Virus record (IMG/VR): IMGVR_UViG_3300028920_001037
Coordinates: 1-64,000 of that record
Direction: 5' to 3' (one strand)
Length of the DNA stretch: 64,000 bases
Origin: a virus
Shown: positions 7,976 to 15,634 of the stretch, piece after piece
Position numbering within the stretch: the stretch's first letter is position 1
How the letters are laid out: each line of letters opens with the position of its first letter
Made by a program: the position numbers and the translations under genes
The notes under the pieces: generated by a model
The model's input: the letters and a program-made list of their open reading frames with translations, nothing else
The model's database searches: none
What the model was told of the DNA's origin: nothing

Positions 7976-8480
7976 CTTTATCCCCCTTCAGGAATTTTTG
8001 GAATTCTGAATATGATTTAAACTTATTTTTAATCTCCTTAATTGTTTCTTTCTTTGTAGTGTTAAATTTCTTATAAAGATATTTAACTACATCATCATTA
8101 TCAACTTCTTTCATAGAACAGATTGGACAAAACTCTTCTGGAAGACCACAATCTAAAATCCAATCACTAAAGGCCTCTTCAAGTTCTCCTTCTTCCATTC
8201 CCTCTATATCTTTAATTTCTTTTTCTTTATCATCGATATATTTACTTTTGTTGATTCTATCGATGATATATTTCTTTTTATCCAGGCCTATTTCATCATA
8301 ATCTATTTCGCTATAACTGCCTAATTTAGCACATGAGTTATGAAACTCATGACCATTAACACACATTGACATTTCCATATCTGATAAACTCATATCTCGA
8401 CCAGATTCAATCGCTCCACATACTGCACATATAAATGATGTTGTGCTTGAGTTACTTACAAATCCATATCTTTTTTTCAT
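7965..8480 (-). CDS. GFVSNSSSSSF-family protein (copy 3) with RING-like Cys/His module
   Basis: 171 residues. It starts MKKRYGFVSNSSTTSFICAVC, the most divergent tag of the set (TT replaces SS). The tag runs directly into CAVCGAIESG, with C and H residues in MCVNGHEFHNSC and later CPICSMKE. This gives an ordered Cys/His series like a RING or other cross-brace zinc module, interrupted by about 70 residues of acidic helix. A lysine-rich C-terminal helix ends the protein. It shows that the tag is fused to quite different bodies. Zinc binding is inferred from spacing only. Confidence 0.85.
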   Translation of the reverse strand: MKKRYGFVSNSSTTSFICAVCGAIESGRDMSLSDMEMSMCVNGHEFHNSCAKLGSYSEIDYDEIGLDKKKYIIDRINKSKYIDDKEKEIKDIEGMEEGELEEAFSDWILDCGLPEEFCPICSMKEVDNDDVVKYLYKKFNTTKKETIKEIKNKFKSYSEFQKFLKGDKDEN

Positions 8481-8481
8481 A

Positions 8482-8799
8482 TTAGTCTCCTATTGTTGCA
8501 TATGAGTCTTTTTGTTTTTTAATTAAATCTACAAATTTATATAATCCATCATAGGCTTCTTCCCAACCATCATCATCAAAACTACAATCATAGAAAAGAT
8601 CCTCAGTACATACTCGTTGAACAGATACTATTTTATTTTCTCCCATAACTTTTTCTTTTTTAAATCTAAACGTATCTTTAATAGCTTCTTGTTCTATTTT
8701 TGATAAGCTCTTCAAAATCTTATTATAAGTTTCTTTGGTTGTTATAACAACAAAAGACGAACTAGAACTATTACTTACAAATCCCATTCTGATTTTCAT
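8482..8799 (-). CDS. GFVSNSSSSSF-family protein (copy 4)
   Basis: 105 residues. It starts MKIRMGFVSNSSSSSFVVIT, then a helix, a basic stretch (FRFKKEKVMGENK) and an acidic C-terminal region (DCSFDDDGWEEAYDG). No known domain is recognised. Spacing to copy 3 is one base, so translation is probably coupled. Confidence 0.85.
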   Translation of the reverse strand: MKIRMGFVSNSSSSSFVVITTKETYNKILKSLSKIEQEAIKDTFRFKKEKVMGENKIVSVQRVCTEDLFYDCSFDDDGWEEAYDGLYKFVDLIKKQKDSYATIGD

Positions 8800-8811
8800 T
8801 TGGCCCTTCTT

Positions 8812-9354
8812 TCATATTTGTGAATCCTCTATAACTTTACATATTTTTCTAATCTCAGGTCTTTCAAAACTAAAATGAATAACAATATCTTTTATTATTT
8901 GTGGAATATCATTACATGAATTATGCATAACTGTCCAAGCATTTAAAACAACATTATCAAATTCTTCGGTAACATTTATATTATACATGTTTCCAAGAAT
9001 CCATTTGATTGCTGGAACTAATTCAACTACAAAGTTACCCTCTTCGTTTCCAGATGTATCTATACTGTTAATTGAACTTATTGTTTCTAAATGTTTAAGC
9101 TGGGATTTCATTTCATTTAAGTGTTTCTTATTACGAAAATGAAACTTACCGTTTTTATCTTTCCTTTCAGCTTCCAATCCTTCTTCATATTGTTCAATTC
9201 TTTCTTTCAAGTCTGTATAAAGAAAGTTAATATCAAAGTAATCAAAACCTAAAGCATGATATATTTCATGTATAAATTCTTCTGTGTTCATGTTGAACTT
9301 AACAACATAAGAAGCTGAAGAACTATTACTTACGAATCCAGATCTTATCTTCAT
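8812..9354 (-). CDS. GFVSNSSSSSF-family protein (copy 5)
   Basis: 180 residues from the ATG at 9354. A frame five codons longer exists, but the shorter start matches the siblings' MKIR start and follows directly on the stop of copy 6. The tag is MKIRSGFVSNSSSASYVV, with the final Phe changed to Tyr. The body is mostly helical with a charged coiled-coil-like segment around residues 45-90. No family is recognised. Confidence 0.82.
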   Translation of the reverse strand: MKIRSGFVSNSSSASYVVKFNMNTEEFIHEIYHALGFDYFDINFLYTDLKERIEQYEEGLEAERKDKNGKFHFRNKKHLNEMKSQLKHLETISSINSIDTSGNEEGNFVVELVPAIKWILGNMYNINVTEEFDNVVLNAWTVMHNSCNDIPQIIKDIVIHFSFERPEIRKICKVIEDSQI

Positions 9355-9355
9355 T

Positions 9356-9709
9356 CTATCCACACTCATGTAAAATTTCTATATTACCAGAATTATGAAT
9401 CAAATCATTAAGAACATCATCATGATATGAAACTTCAACAAGAGCTAATGTTTTATCAGTATCATCATATTTCTTAATTTTCTCAATAGATTTATCATCA
9501 TCATACCAACTAGCAAGTTCCTTAATAATATCGTCTTTACCTTCAGCAACAACATTGTTATCACTATTGTAATAAGAAGCTTTTTCAATTAGCTGTAAAA
9601 TATTCATATCACTTCTACCACAATGAGGGCACTTGTTTATATTTTTATCAACAGCAATAACAAAAGAACTTGAACTACTGTTACTTACAAAACCTGTACG
9701 AATTTTCAT
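9356..9709 (-). CDS. GFVSNSSSSSF-family protein (copy 6)
   Basis: 117 residues. It starts MKIRTGFVSNSSSSSFVIAV, followed by a CPHCGRSD knuckle and a long acidic, partly helical region, with H-E-C-G at the C-terminus. That end could complete a zinc site with the CPHC. It is the first copy transcribed and overlaps the QueC-like gene by 4 bases, so the tag family and that enzyme are in one operon. Confidence 0.85.
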   Translation of the reverse strand: MKIRTGFVSNSSSSSFVIAVDKNINKCPHCGRSDMNILQLIEKASYYNSDNNVVAEGKDDIIKELASWYDDDKSIEKIKKYDDTDKTLALVEVSYHDDVLNDLIHNSGNIEILHECG

Positions 9710-10341
9710 ATCGTCAACCTTTCTGAATCATCTTTAAGATATAAGTTACACATTTTCAACAATTTACATGGTCTACAATAACCACATGCTTTATTTTTCT
9801 CAGTTGGACATTCACAAGTCCAAACATATTTTTCTAGTTTATTATTTCTAATGTCTGCTATTATACTATGTTTATCTTTCCATTTAAGGGGAAAGTTAAT
9901 CCAAATCTTTTTATTTAAAGCTTCTAAAATAGTTTGACCCATACTTTCATATTTAGAACATTGGTGCCAAAAATCATCACCACGGTGAAATCCAAACGAT
10001 ATAGTTGCATTGTCCGGCACAAACCATAATGAGTTTAACATCCAAAATGTTTGTTGTGGTAATAAATTATCAGCATATAATTTACCATAGTCAATTTTAA
10101 TAATATTATCTATTATATTCCAATTTTTCTTTTTAGCAAACTCTATAAACTTCTTTCGGTAACTTAACTCCAAAATTCTTTTTTCTTTACTGATTCCCTT
10201 TAAATCAAAATAAAGGGTATGACAACAACCGTGTTCTTTTAAAATATCATATAAAATTAATGTACTGTCATACCCACCAGACCATACAACCCAATTAGTC
10301 TTGTTTGTTGTTAAACTAGAATTATATATTGCTTTACCCAT
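9706..10341 (-). CDS. QueC-like PP-loop ATPase
   Basis: 211 residues. It has the PP-loop SGGYDST (residues 21-27), which binds ATP in adenylating enzymes. The C-terminal CECPTEKNKACGYCRPC resembles the four-cysteine zinc site of 7-cyano-7-deazaguanine synthase (QueC). QueC makes preQ0, and phages use that pathway to modify guanine in DNA. However, no FolE, QueD, QueE or DpdA-type gene is seen in this window, and the central region is divergent. A different amide- or nitrile-forming reaction is therefore possible. It sits between a radical SAM enzyme and the GFVSNSSSSSF genes. Confidence 0.7.
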   Translation of the reverse strand: MGKAIYNSSLTTNKTNWVVWSGGYDSTLILYDILKEHGCCHTLYFDLKGISKEKRILELSYRKKFIEFAKKKNWNIIDNIIKIDYGKLYADNLLPQQTFWMLNSLWFVPDNATISFGFHRGDDFWHQCSKYESMGQTILEALNKKIWINFPLKWKDKHSIIADIRNNKLEKYVWTCECPTEKNKACGYCRPCKLLKMCNLYLKDDSERLTI

Positions 10342-10352
10342 TATTTAAATTT

Positions 10353-11390
10353 CTAAACATTATATATTGGACAATTCCTATGACAATCTAAAAGAGTCTT
10401 ACGAAACTTATTGACTCTTGGATGATTCCATATATCTCTAACAAAATCTTTGCATTCTAAAACATCAATACCATCAACCCATTCTCCAGAACCTTCGGCA
10501 AACGAACATGGAAAAAATTCAGCATTAACACCAATATACGAACTAAAACAACTTGATTCACAAGGTTCAGCCAACATTGCAAGTTCACCATAATCTTCTC
10601 GACCAGCAACTGCTTTGAGAAACTTATTAGCAGAACAACTGTCAAAACCAATCGGAACCTTTTTCTTAAATGCATAATCAATGAGTTTCTTAAACTCATC
10701 TTCTGTAACTGTATTGTATTTAGTTCCTCTACCCTTCTGTTTAAGTGAAAGGAATACAATAGCATTTAAACCTTTAATTCTTGGTTCATTCTTATAATCA
10801 TCAATAGTTTTAAACGCATCTTCATATGTTTCTTTACTTAACATATAATGAATATTAACCTGTTTCATTCCTCTATCGACTAGTTTCTTAACTGAATCAT
10901 AGCAAATATTATAGTTAGAATATCTTGATACAGCAACTGCTCCACATAGTTTGGCTAGCTTATCTGCTGTATCATCCGAAATATCAGCAACTGTTATATT
11001 AGGAACGATTTTCTTATACCTTGCATACTCCATCATCTTAAATAGTTCTGGATTAGATGTTGCTTGAGCGTCTGCACCAAAAGCTATTTGAGTTAATGTA
11101 TCTGGCATCTTATCCATTATCTTTTTGAATGTATCAAAAGACATATTAATTCCGTTAGGATTATTACTTTTGTAACAGAAAGGGCATAACTTTCCACCGG
11201 GTCCAGCACATTTAGTTGTAACTTCAATATCTAGAATCTCTGCACCGAATTCACAGAAGTCTGGATCTCTTTCCTTTGTACTTCCCCAACGAGCAAATAT
11301 ACCATTCTTCTTATTGAATACATAATTATATTCGGGTGAAGAAAGAATTTTATAAGTTTTATTTTCTTTAATCTCGTAAGTTGTTTCCAT
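10353..11390 (-). CDS. radical SAM protein with atypical CX7CX2C cluster and Cys-rich C-terminus
   Basis: About 345 residues from the ATG at 11390, which has GAGGAA at the right distance. An upstream ATG in the same frame lies deep in the neighbouring gene. The iron-sulphur motif is C61-x7-C69-x2-C72 (CAGPGGKLCPFC), longer than the standard CX3CX2C. The C-terminal third has further cysteines (CESSCF, FPCSF, CHRNC) like a SPASM or twitch domain that holds extra clusters. Such domains are typical of peptide- or protein-modifying radical SAM enzymes. It is encoded upstream of the PP-loop ATPase and the tagged proteins. The substrate is unknown. Confidence 0.82.
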   Translation of the reverse strand: METTYEIKENKTYKILSSPEYNYVFNKKNGIFARWGSTKERDPDFCEFGAEILDIEVTTKCAGPGGKLCPFCYKSNNPNGINMSFDTFKKIMDKMPDTLTQIAFGADAQATSNPELFKMMEYARYKKIVPNITVADISDDTADKLAKLCGAVAVSRYSNYNICYDSVKKLVDRGMKQVNIHYMLSKETYEDAFKTIDDYKNEPRIKGLNAIVFLSLKQKGRGTKYNTVTEDEFKKLIDYAFKKKVPIGFDSCSANKFLKAVAGREDYGELAMLAEPCESSCFSSYIGVNAEFFPCSFAEGSGEWVDGIDVLECKDFVRDIWNHPRVNKFRKTLLDCHRNCPIYNV

Positions 11391-11658
11391 ACTTAACTTC
11401 CTCATGTCTTGTATCATAAATTTCAAAATCTAACAGTTTATGTCTTGGTGTAGTAATTAACAGAAATAGACCATCATGGTCACCTTTCCAATTAATATCA
11501 ATGTCTATCCTAAGTAGTCCAAATCCTGTGTGCAATCGAAAACATTTCTTAGTGATAGTTATTTCACATCCGAAATTATAAACCGGATATTCATCCCAAT
11601 TTTTTTCCGAACATATTTCTACATGACAATTTTTACTAACTGGAAAATCAATATTCAT
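11368..11658 (-). CDS. hypothetical protein, beta-rich
   Basis: 96 residues. No family is recognised. Alternating hydrophobic residues (CEITITKKCFRLHTGFGLLRIDIDI) suggest beta strands. Its start overlaps the stop of PncB, and its 3' end overlaps the radical SAM gene by 23 bases, so it links the NAD gene to the radical SAM/tag operon. Confidence 0.7.
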   Translation of the reverse strand: MNIDFPVSKNCHVEICSEKNWDEYPVYNFGCEITITKKCFRLHTGFGLLRIDIDINWKGDHDGLFLLITTPRHKLLDFEIYDTRHEEVKYGNNLRD

Positions 11659-12905
11659 TAATAAACCGTCTCCACATCTGTTTGTTCAGGTTGAAAAATG
11701 CTCTGATACATTTGTATATAAGCTGGAGTTCCTGTTGCTTTCTTAATGTTATCGCTAAGCTTAACTGTTTGTTCTTCATTGACACCAGTTGCTTTAATAA
11801 CTATACTTAATGGTTTAATTCCAACAGAATTTGTAAGATCTGTTCCCCAACCGAAATATACTTTAAACTTATCTTTAAACTCTTCTTGTATTTTAACCAT
11901 CTTATCTACATTCAAACCATCCGAAAAGATAACCTTTTTCGTTTTAGTATCTATTCCGAACTTCTTATAATGTTCAATCATTTTATAACCGAACTTAATT
12001 GGGTCGCCCGAATCTTGTCTAACACCTACACATTTAGTTGCAAGTTCTTCGTCAAAGTCTTTAAGGAAAGCATTAGTTCCAAACGTATCTGTAAGCATGA
12101 TACTTAATGGTTCACCATAATAATCATACCATTCGTTCATAGCTTTCTTTTGGGCATCTAATAAACTCTTAGAATCAGGAAGAGTTAAACAATCTCCTGC
12201 ACTTCTTTCATACTCAATAGCTGCCCTAACCATAAAAAATTCATGAGCTTGTGTTCCTATTGGATTAAGACCAAGTTCTTTAGCCATTAAATAGTTCGAT
12301 GTTCCCAATATATTATTAGGACATTCATCTCTACAAATTTCAAGAATAGCTTTCTGCCAGTTACCCGAATGTCTTCGTCTTGTTCCAAAGTCTATAAACT
12401 TAATATCATGTTTTTTAATTATCTTTATTTTTTCTTGAAGCTTTCCAATAGCATCATTTCTCATTTTATAAATACAAGTATCGGTTAATCCTTCTAATAC
12501 CGATCTAGCAAACAGTTCGTTTATGATACCAAGAATCATTGTTTCATATAAAATCGAACATTGCCAACGATTAGTAAAATGCAAGTTGAGTTTATCATGT
12601 TGTAATTGATATGTAAATTCTGTATCATATTTTTGTCTTGCCAACATATTAATAAAATGGTCTTTATATTCTGGTTGGTTTTTTAAATATGTCAAATCAT
12701 CATAGCTAAAGCGCAGGCTTTTCATATGATTGATTTGTTCAACTAGTTCATCCATGTCAAGAAAATTGGCTAGTTTTATTGACATTGTTCTATTACTAAA
12801 CGAATAAGTAACTTTCTCATTTGGATACAGGTCATTAACAATTTGGCACATTGTTAGTTTATACTTATCCAAATCCAACATGCTATCAATAATAGGTTTA
12901 TCCAT
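11658..12905 (-). CDS. pncB: nicotinate phosphoribosyltransferase
   Basis: 415 residues, near the length of Escherichia coli PncB. It joins nicotinate to PRPP with ATP hydrolysis to give nicotinate mononucleotide. Visible family marks are DLDKYKLTM near the N-terminus, DFGTRRRHSG (about 172-181), GTSNYLMAKELGL and GTQAHE (His221, the histidine phosphorylated in PncB enzymes), RQDSGDP, and VIFSDGLN. These fit PncB rather than NAMPT: the aligned E. coli PncB blocks are collinear along the whole chain. AAAGGA precedes the start, and a strong early-type promoter lies at 12927-12955. With PncA, NadD and NadE it completes the deamidated NAD salvage route. Confidence 0.93.
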   Translation of the reverse strand: MDKPIIDSMLDLDKYKLTMCQIVNDLYPNEKVTYSFSNRTMSIKLANFLDMDELVEQINHMKSLRFSYDDLTYLKNQPEYKDHFINMLARQKYDTEFTYQLQHDKLNLHFTNRWQCSILYETMILGIINELFARSVLEGLTDTCIYKMRNDAIGKLQEKIKIIKKHDIKFIDFGTRRRHSGNWQKAILEICRDECPNNILGTSNYLMAKELGLNPIGTQAHEFFMVRAAIEYERSAGDCLTLPDSKSLLDAQKKAMNEWYDYYGEPLSIMLTDTFGTNAFLKDFDEELATKCVGVRQDSGDPIKFGYKMIEHYKKFGIDTKTKKVIFSDGLNVDKMVKIQEEFKDKFKVYFGWGTDLTNSVGIKPLSIVIKATGVNEEQTVKLSDNIKKATGTPAYIQMYQSIFQPEQTDVETVY

Positions 12906-12926
12906 ATAAAAATCCTTTCATATTAT

Positions 12927-12955
12927 AATATAATACAAAATGGGTTAAATGTCAA
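12927..12955 (-). promoter_or_regulatory. early-type promoter upstream of pncB
   Basis: Minus strand TTGACA (12955-12950), 17-base spacer, TATATT (12932-12927), followed by AAAGGA and the pncB ATG 22 bases on. It is one of eight sites with the same hexamers and exactly 17 bases between them. Confidence 0.7.
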
Positions 12956-12965
12956 GGTAAATATA

Positions 12966-13163
12966 TTAGTTACTTATTTTATTCTTTAGCCAGTAATCTC
13001 TAAATATAAAAAGCTTATCAGCAGCTTCATGTAGGTCTGCATCGGTAATTCCGTTGCCAACTTCGATTAATGTATCTAATACATCTTCAATAATTAGCCG
13101 GGCATCATCGTCTGTTAAATTCTTAACATCTTTATTTTTTTCTAAATCAAAAAAATATTTCAT
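12966..13163 (-). CDS. small acidic helical protein
   Basis: 65 residues, acidic (LTDDDARLIIEDVLDTLIEV), predicted helical, with a basic C-terminus. No family is recognised. It sits in a three-gene run (13599 down to 12966) with one-base spacing to its neighbour, upstream of the pncB promoter. Confidence 0.7.
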   Translation of the reverse strand: MKYFFDLEKNKDVKNLTDDDARLIIEDVLDTLIEVGNGITDADLHEAADKLFIFRDYWLKNKISN

Positions 13164-13424
13164 TTATTCTCCAATTGAGAGGTCAATTGTTTTATTAGGG
13201 TCATCAATATTAAAATCTTTAATTGGTGGGAACTGAATTAGTTGCAGACTTTCATCTTCAAAAAAGAAGTTTAGCTTTCCACTTCCATCACCATCAACGC
13301 TAATTTTAATATCACGACTAGCTCCCTGTCGGCCAAGACTTTGAATTGCAGAACATACTTTAAAGAATTCTGCAAGTTCAGTCTTACTACCCATTACAAT
13401 CATTTTAGCTTTAAGTACATCCAT
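13164..13424 (-). CDS. hypothetical protein
   Basis: 86 residues from the ATG at 13424, which has AGGAG four bases upstream. A longer frame to 13469 overlaps the upstream gene and lacks such a site. It includes a helix (KTELAEFFKVCSAIQSLGRQG) and a beta-like segment (RDIKISVDGDGSGKLNFFFEDE). No known family. Confidence 0.7.
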   Translation of the reverse strand: MDVLKAKMIVMGSKTELAEFFKVCSAIQSLGRQGASRDIKISVDGDGSGKLNFFFEDESLQLIQFPPIKDFNIDDPNKTIDLSIGE

Positions 13425-13425
13425 A

Positions 13426-13599
13426 TTATCTCCTAAAATATTTTCTATGTTCTTCTGGCACAAGTACATGAGAAATAGGTTTAACTATTTCCCCTGCTTC
13501 AGTTACTGGTATAGCAACTAATCTTTTAATATTATTAACAATTAAAAGTGTATATAGTTTATCATCCCTAGTATCTTTATATACTTTATATCTTTTCAT
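13426..13599 (-). CDS. small basic protein, possibly from a leaderless start
   Basis: 57 residues from the ATG at 13599 (MKRYKVYKDTRDDKLY). A start at 13617 would lie inside the promoter. The -10 hexamer of the early-type promoter ends at 13606, so transcription should begin at or very near this ATG, leaving no room for a Shine-Dalgarno site. Beta-rich with a basic end (EEHRKYFRR). Family unknown. Confidence 0.6.
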   Translation of the reverse strand: MKRYKVYKDTRDDKLYTLLIVNNIKRLVAIPVTEAGEIVKPISHVLVPEEHRKYFRR

Positions 13600-13605
13600 A
13601 TATAT

Positions 13606-13634
13606 AATATAATACATTATTATTTAAAAGTCAA
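13606..13634 (-). promoter_or_regulatory. early-type promoter upstream of the 13599 start
   Basis: Minus strand TTGACT (13634-13629), 17-base spacer, TATATT (13611-13606). It points at three small genes and is back to back with the plus-strand late-type site at 13644. Confidence 0.68.
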
Positions 13635-13643
13635 GTTAAAAAT

Positions 13644-13744
13644 TATAAATATATTAAAGTAGGGAGACAGATGGTTGCAACCATTTTCTTTGCCTGAACA
13701 AAGATTATCTCTACATTAACTTCAATCACCTTTCAGGAGGTATT
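13644..13744 (+). promoter_or_regulatory. late-type promoter and structured leader of the plus-strand nuclease
   Basis: TATAAATA at 13644-13651 on the plus strand is followed by a leader with two short hairpins: the palindrome ATGGTTGCAACCAT, then TCTTTG-6-CAAAGA. A strong CAGGAGG site follows just before the ATG at 13745. T4 homing nuclease genes also have late promoters and hairpins in their leaders. The promoter call is by pattern. Confidence 0.5.
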
Positions 13745-14650
13745 ATGTTTTCAACAGCGGATTTTATTAAAAGAGCTAAACTTATTCATGGTAATAAATA
13801 TGATTATTCTAAAACTAATCATATCAATTCAAAAACTAAACTTTGTATTATTTGTCCAAAACATAAAGAATTTTGGACTCTTCCACATAATCATTTAAAA
13901 GGTCAGGGTTGTCCAAATTGTTACAATGAAATTCGAGGAATCAAATCGAAAATATCTAAAAAATTTTTTATTGATTCTTGTAATAAAATTCATAATAACA
14001 AATATAAATATGATATAAATACTTTCAATGGAATGACTAGCCGTATTAAAATTAAATGCCCTATTCATGGTTTATTTTTTAAAATTGCATATGCTCATTT
14101 AACTTCTAAACAGGGTTGCCAAAAATGCTCTTATGAAAGCCAACTAAAACCTTTAAGCAGTTTTATAACCGAATCTAATAAAATTCATAATAATAAATAT
14201 AAATATAACAATTTTATTTATTTAGGAGCATTTAAAAAAAGTTATATAACATGTTATATACATGGCGATTTTTTACAAGATCCGCATTCACATTTAAAAG
14301 GCCATGGTTGCCCAAAATGTAATTCATCTAAAGGTGAATTAGTTGTTGAACAATATTTAAAAGAACATAATATTAAATTTAAACGTCAATATAAATTTAA
14401 AGATTGTAAAGATAAAAAACCTTTACCTTTTGATTTTTATTTGCCTAATTTTAATATATGTATCGAATATGATGGTGAACAACATTTTGGTAAATGGTTT
14501 ACAAAAATAAAAATAGATTTTAATATTATAAAATTACATGATAATATAAAAAACGAATATTGTAAAAATAATAATATTAAACTAATAAGAATACCTTATA
14601 CTAAAATAAATAAAATTAATACTATATTATCTAATATAATGAACTATTAA
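13745..14650 (+). CDS. homing-type endonuclease: zinc-finger repeats plus EDxHD/Vsr-like nuclease domain
   Basis: 301 residues on the plus strand, opposite to nearly every other gene. The first two-thirds hold three repeats of a 'CPKH...GCPKC'-type zinc module with I-H-x-N-K-Y-x-Y linkers (around residues 15, 88 and 147). These are DNA-binding modules common in free-standing phage nucleases. The C-terminus (DFYLPNFNICIEYDGEQHF...HDNIKNEYC...LIRIPY) is the Vsr-related EDxHD nuclease core with its D/E and H residues. It is very lysine/asparagine-rich. The 3' end overlaps the neighbouring gene by 20 bases. Likely a mobile element that cuts DNA to spread itself. Confidence 0.85.
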   Translation: MFSTADFIKRAKLIHGNKYDYSKTNHINSKTKLCIICPKHKEFWTLPHNHLKGQGCPNCYNEIRGIKSKISKKFFIDSCNKIHNNKYKYDINTFNGMTSRIKIKCPIHGLFFKIAYAHLTSKQGCQKCSYESQLKPLSSFITESNKIHNNKYKYNNFIYLGAFKKSYITCYIHGDFLQDPHSHLKGHGCPKCNSSKGELVVEQYLKEHNIKFKRQYKFKDCKDKKPLPFDFYLPNFNICIEYDGEQHFGKWFTKIKIDFNIIKLHDNIKNEYCKNNNIKLIRIPYTKINKINTILSNIMNY

Positions 14651-15107
14651 AAGCTTTATAAAATATATTAATAGCTTTTTGTTTTAACATATCATCAACA
14701 GTATCAAAATACCAACTTACCATATTACATATAAAAGGATGCTTTTTATATAGTTCATTATCGCTTATAAGAATAATAGGTTTCCTAAATTCATACGCAA
14801 AAGCTATTTCCATGATAGTTCCTAACATAGGTCTTTCAACACCAAAGTTTTCCATATAAGCTATAAACAAATCACATGTTTTAATAGCTATATAATCTTT
14901 ATCTAATATAGCTTTAGTTGGTACATTAGATGTTAATCCATCTGGTGATACATTATCTTCACCATTCAAAGGGTTTAAAAAACAAAGGTCACCATAATTT
15001 TTACCTGTATTTTTCCAGTTAGTATAATGTTTAATTACTTTATGGCGCCACTCTCTACATTTTTCAATATTTTTTCCATCGATTATACCCGCAAGATAAA
15101 CTTTCAT
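14631..15107 (-). CDS. nucleoside 2-deoxyribosyltransferase-like protein A
   Basis: 158 residues. It starts MKVYLAGIIDG, then has W-R-H near residue 22, KTCDLFIAYMENFGVERPMLGTIMEIAFA and KPIILISD. This is the nucleoside 2-deoxyribosyltransferase / SLOG-like fold pattern (Y-L-A-G, D-x-F-I-A, G-T-x-x-E-I). Enzymes of this group cleave the N-glycosidic bond of nucleosides or nucleotides. The glutamate in GTIMEI is the likely nucleophile. The next gene is a paralogue. Its 3' end overlaps the convergent nuclease gene by 20 bases. Confidence 0.78.
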   Translation of the reverse strand: MKVYLAGIIDGKNIEKCREWRHKVIKHYTNWKNTGKNYGDLCFLNPLNGEDNVSPDGLTSNVPTKAILDKDYIAIKTCDLFIAYMENFGVERPMLGTIMEIAFAYEFRKPIILISDNELYKKHPFICNMVSWYFDTVDDMLKQKAINIFYKAFNSSLY

Positions 15108-15109
15108 AA

Positions 15110-15634
15110 TTAAAACCTCCTTATATTAACATCGGCTCTTTCAATTGAAGCCTTTACTGTATCTTCTAATGTATTATGAATCTTTGGTATACTTACTTTA
15201 CCAAAACCTTTATCCAACCAAACAGCTTCCCACATAATATCTGAATAACTAATTCTATATGCATTATCAGGTCTACCATAAACAACCTTATATAGTTCTC
15301 TACCAATCCAATATCCCAGTTCCCAATTAGTTGTAAGTCCAATTAATTCTCTCGTTCTTGGAATCCAAAACAAAATACAATTGGCTCTTTTCAATCCATT
15401 AAACTCCCAAAGTGGAATCCAAGATTTGTTTTTATCTGATTCAGTTTTACTTACAAACTCGGGAACAACTAATGAACCGGTGAATCCTTGTCTTTCAAAC
15501 TCTTCAATAGCAGCGAATCTCCACGAAGTTAAATGGGTTTGGTTACCTCTAACAGTCGGCCCTGCCAAAAAAATAACCGGACCTTTTACATTTTTAACCT
15601 GTTCTTTTGATTGTTCATACCTGAATACATTCAT
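15110..15634 (-). CDS. nucleoside 2-deoxyribosyltransferase-like protein B
   Basis: 174 residues. VIFLAGPTVRG (residues 20-30), SWRFAAIEEF, VPEF, ILFWIPRTRELIGLTTNWELGYW match the second nucleoside deoxyribosyltransferase-like family (FLAGP-x-x-R, W-R, PR, T-x-x-E). The Glu in TNWELG is the candidate catalytic residue. It sits between IMPDH/GMPR and protein A, all tightly spaced, so the three probably act on purine nucleotides together. The exact substrate cannot be read from sequence. Confidence 0.8.
   Translation of the reverse strand: MNVFRYEQSKEQVKNVKGPVIFLAGPTVRGNQTHLTSWRFAAIEEFERQGFTGSLVVPEFVSKTESDKNKSWIPLWEFNGLKRANCILFWIPRTRELIGLTTNWELGYWIGRELYKVVYGRPDNAYRISYSDIMWEAVWLDKGFGKVSIPKIHNTLEDTVKASIERADVNIRRF

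Noticed and set aside
9706-11390. 7-deazaguanine (preQ0) DNA-modification pathway
   Set aside because: The PP-loop protein is QueC-like, but the neighbouring radical SAM protein lacks the QueE CX14CX2C spacing and no FolE, QueD or DpdA-type gene is in the window. Not claimed as a pathway.
11658-12905. nicotinamide phosphoribosyltransferase (NadV/NAMPT) as in KVP40
   Set aside because: Sequence blocks such as DFGTRRR, GTSN and GTQAHE line up with PncB along its length, and length (415) fits PncB rather than the longer NAMPT.
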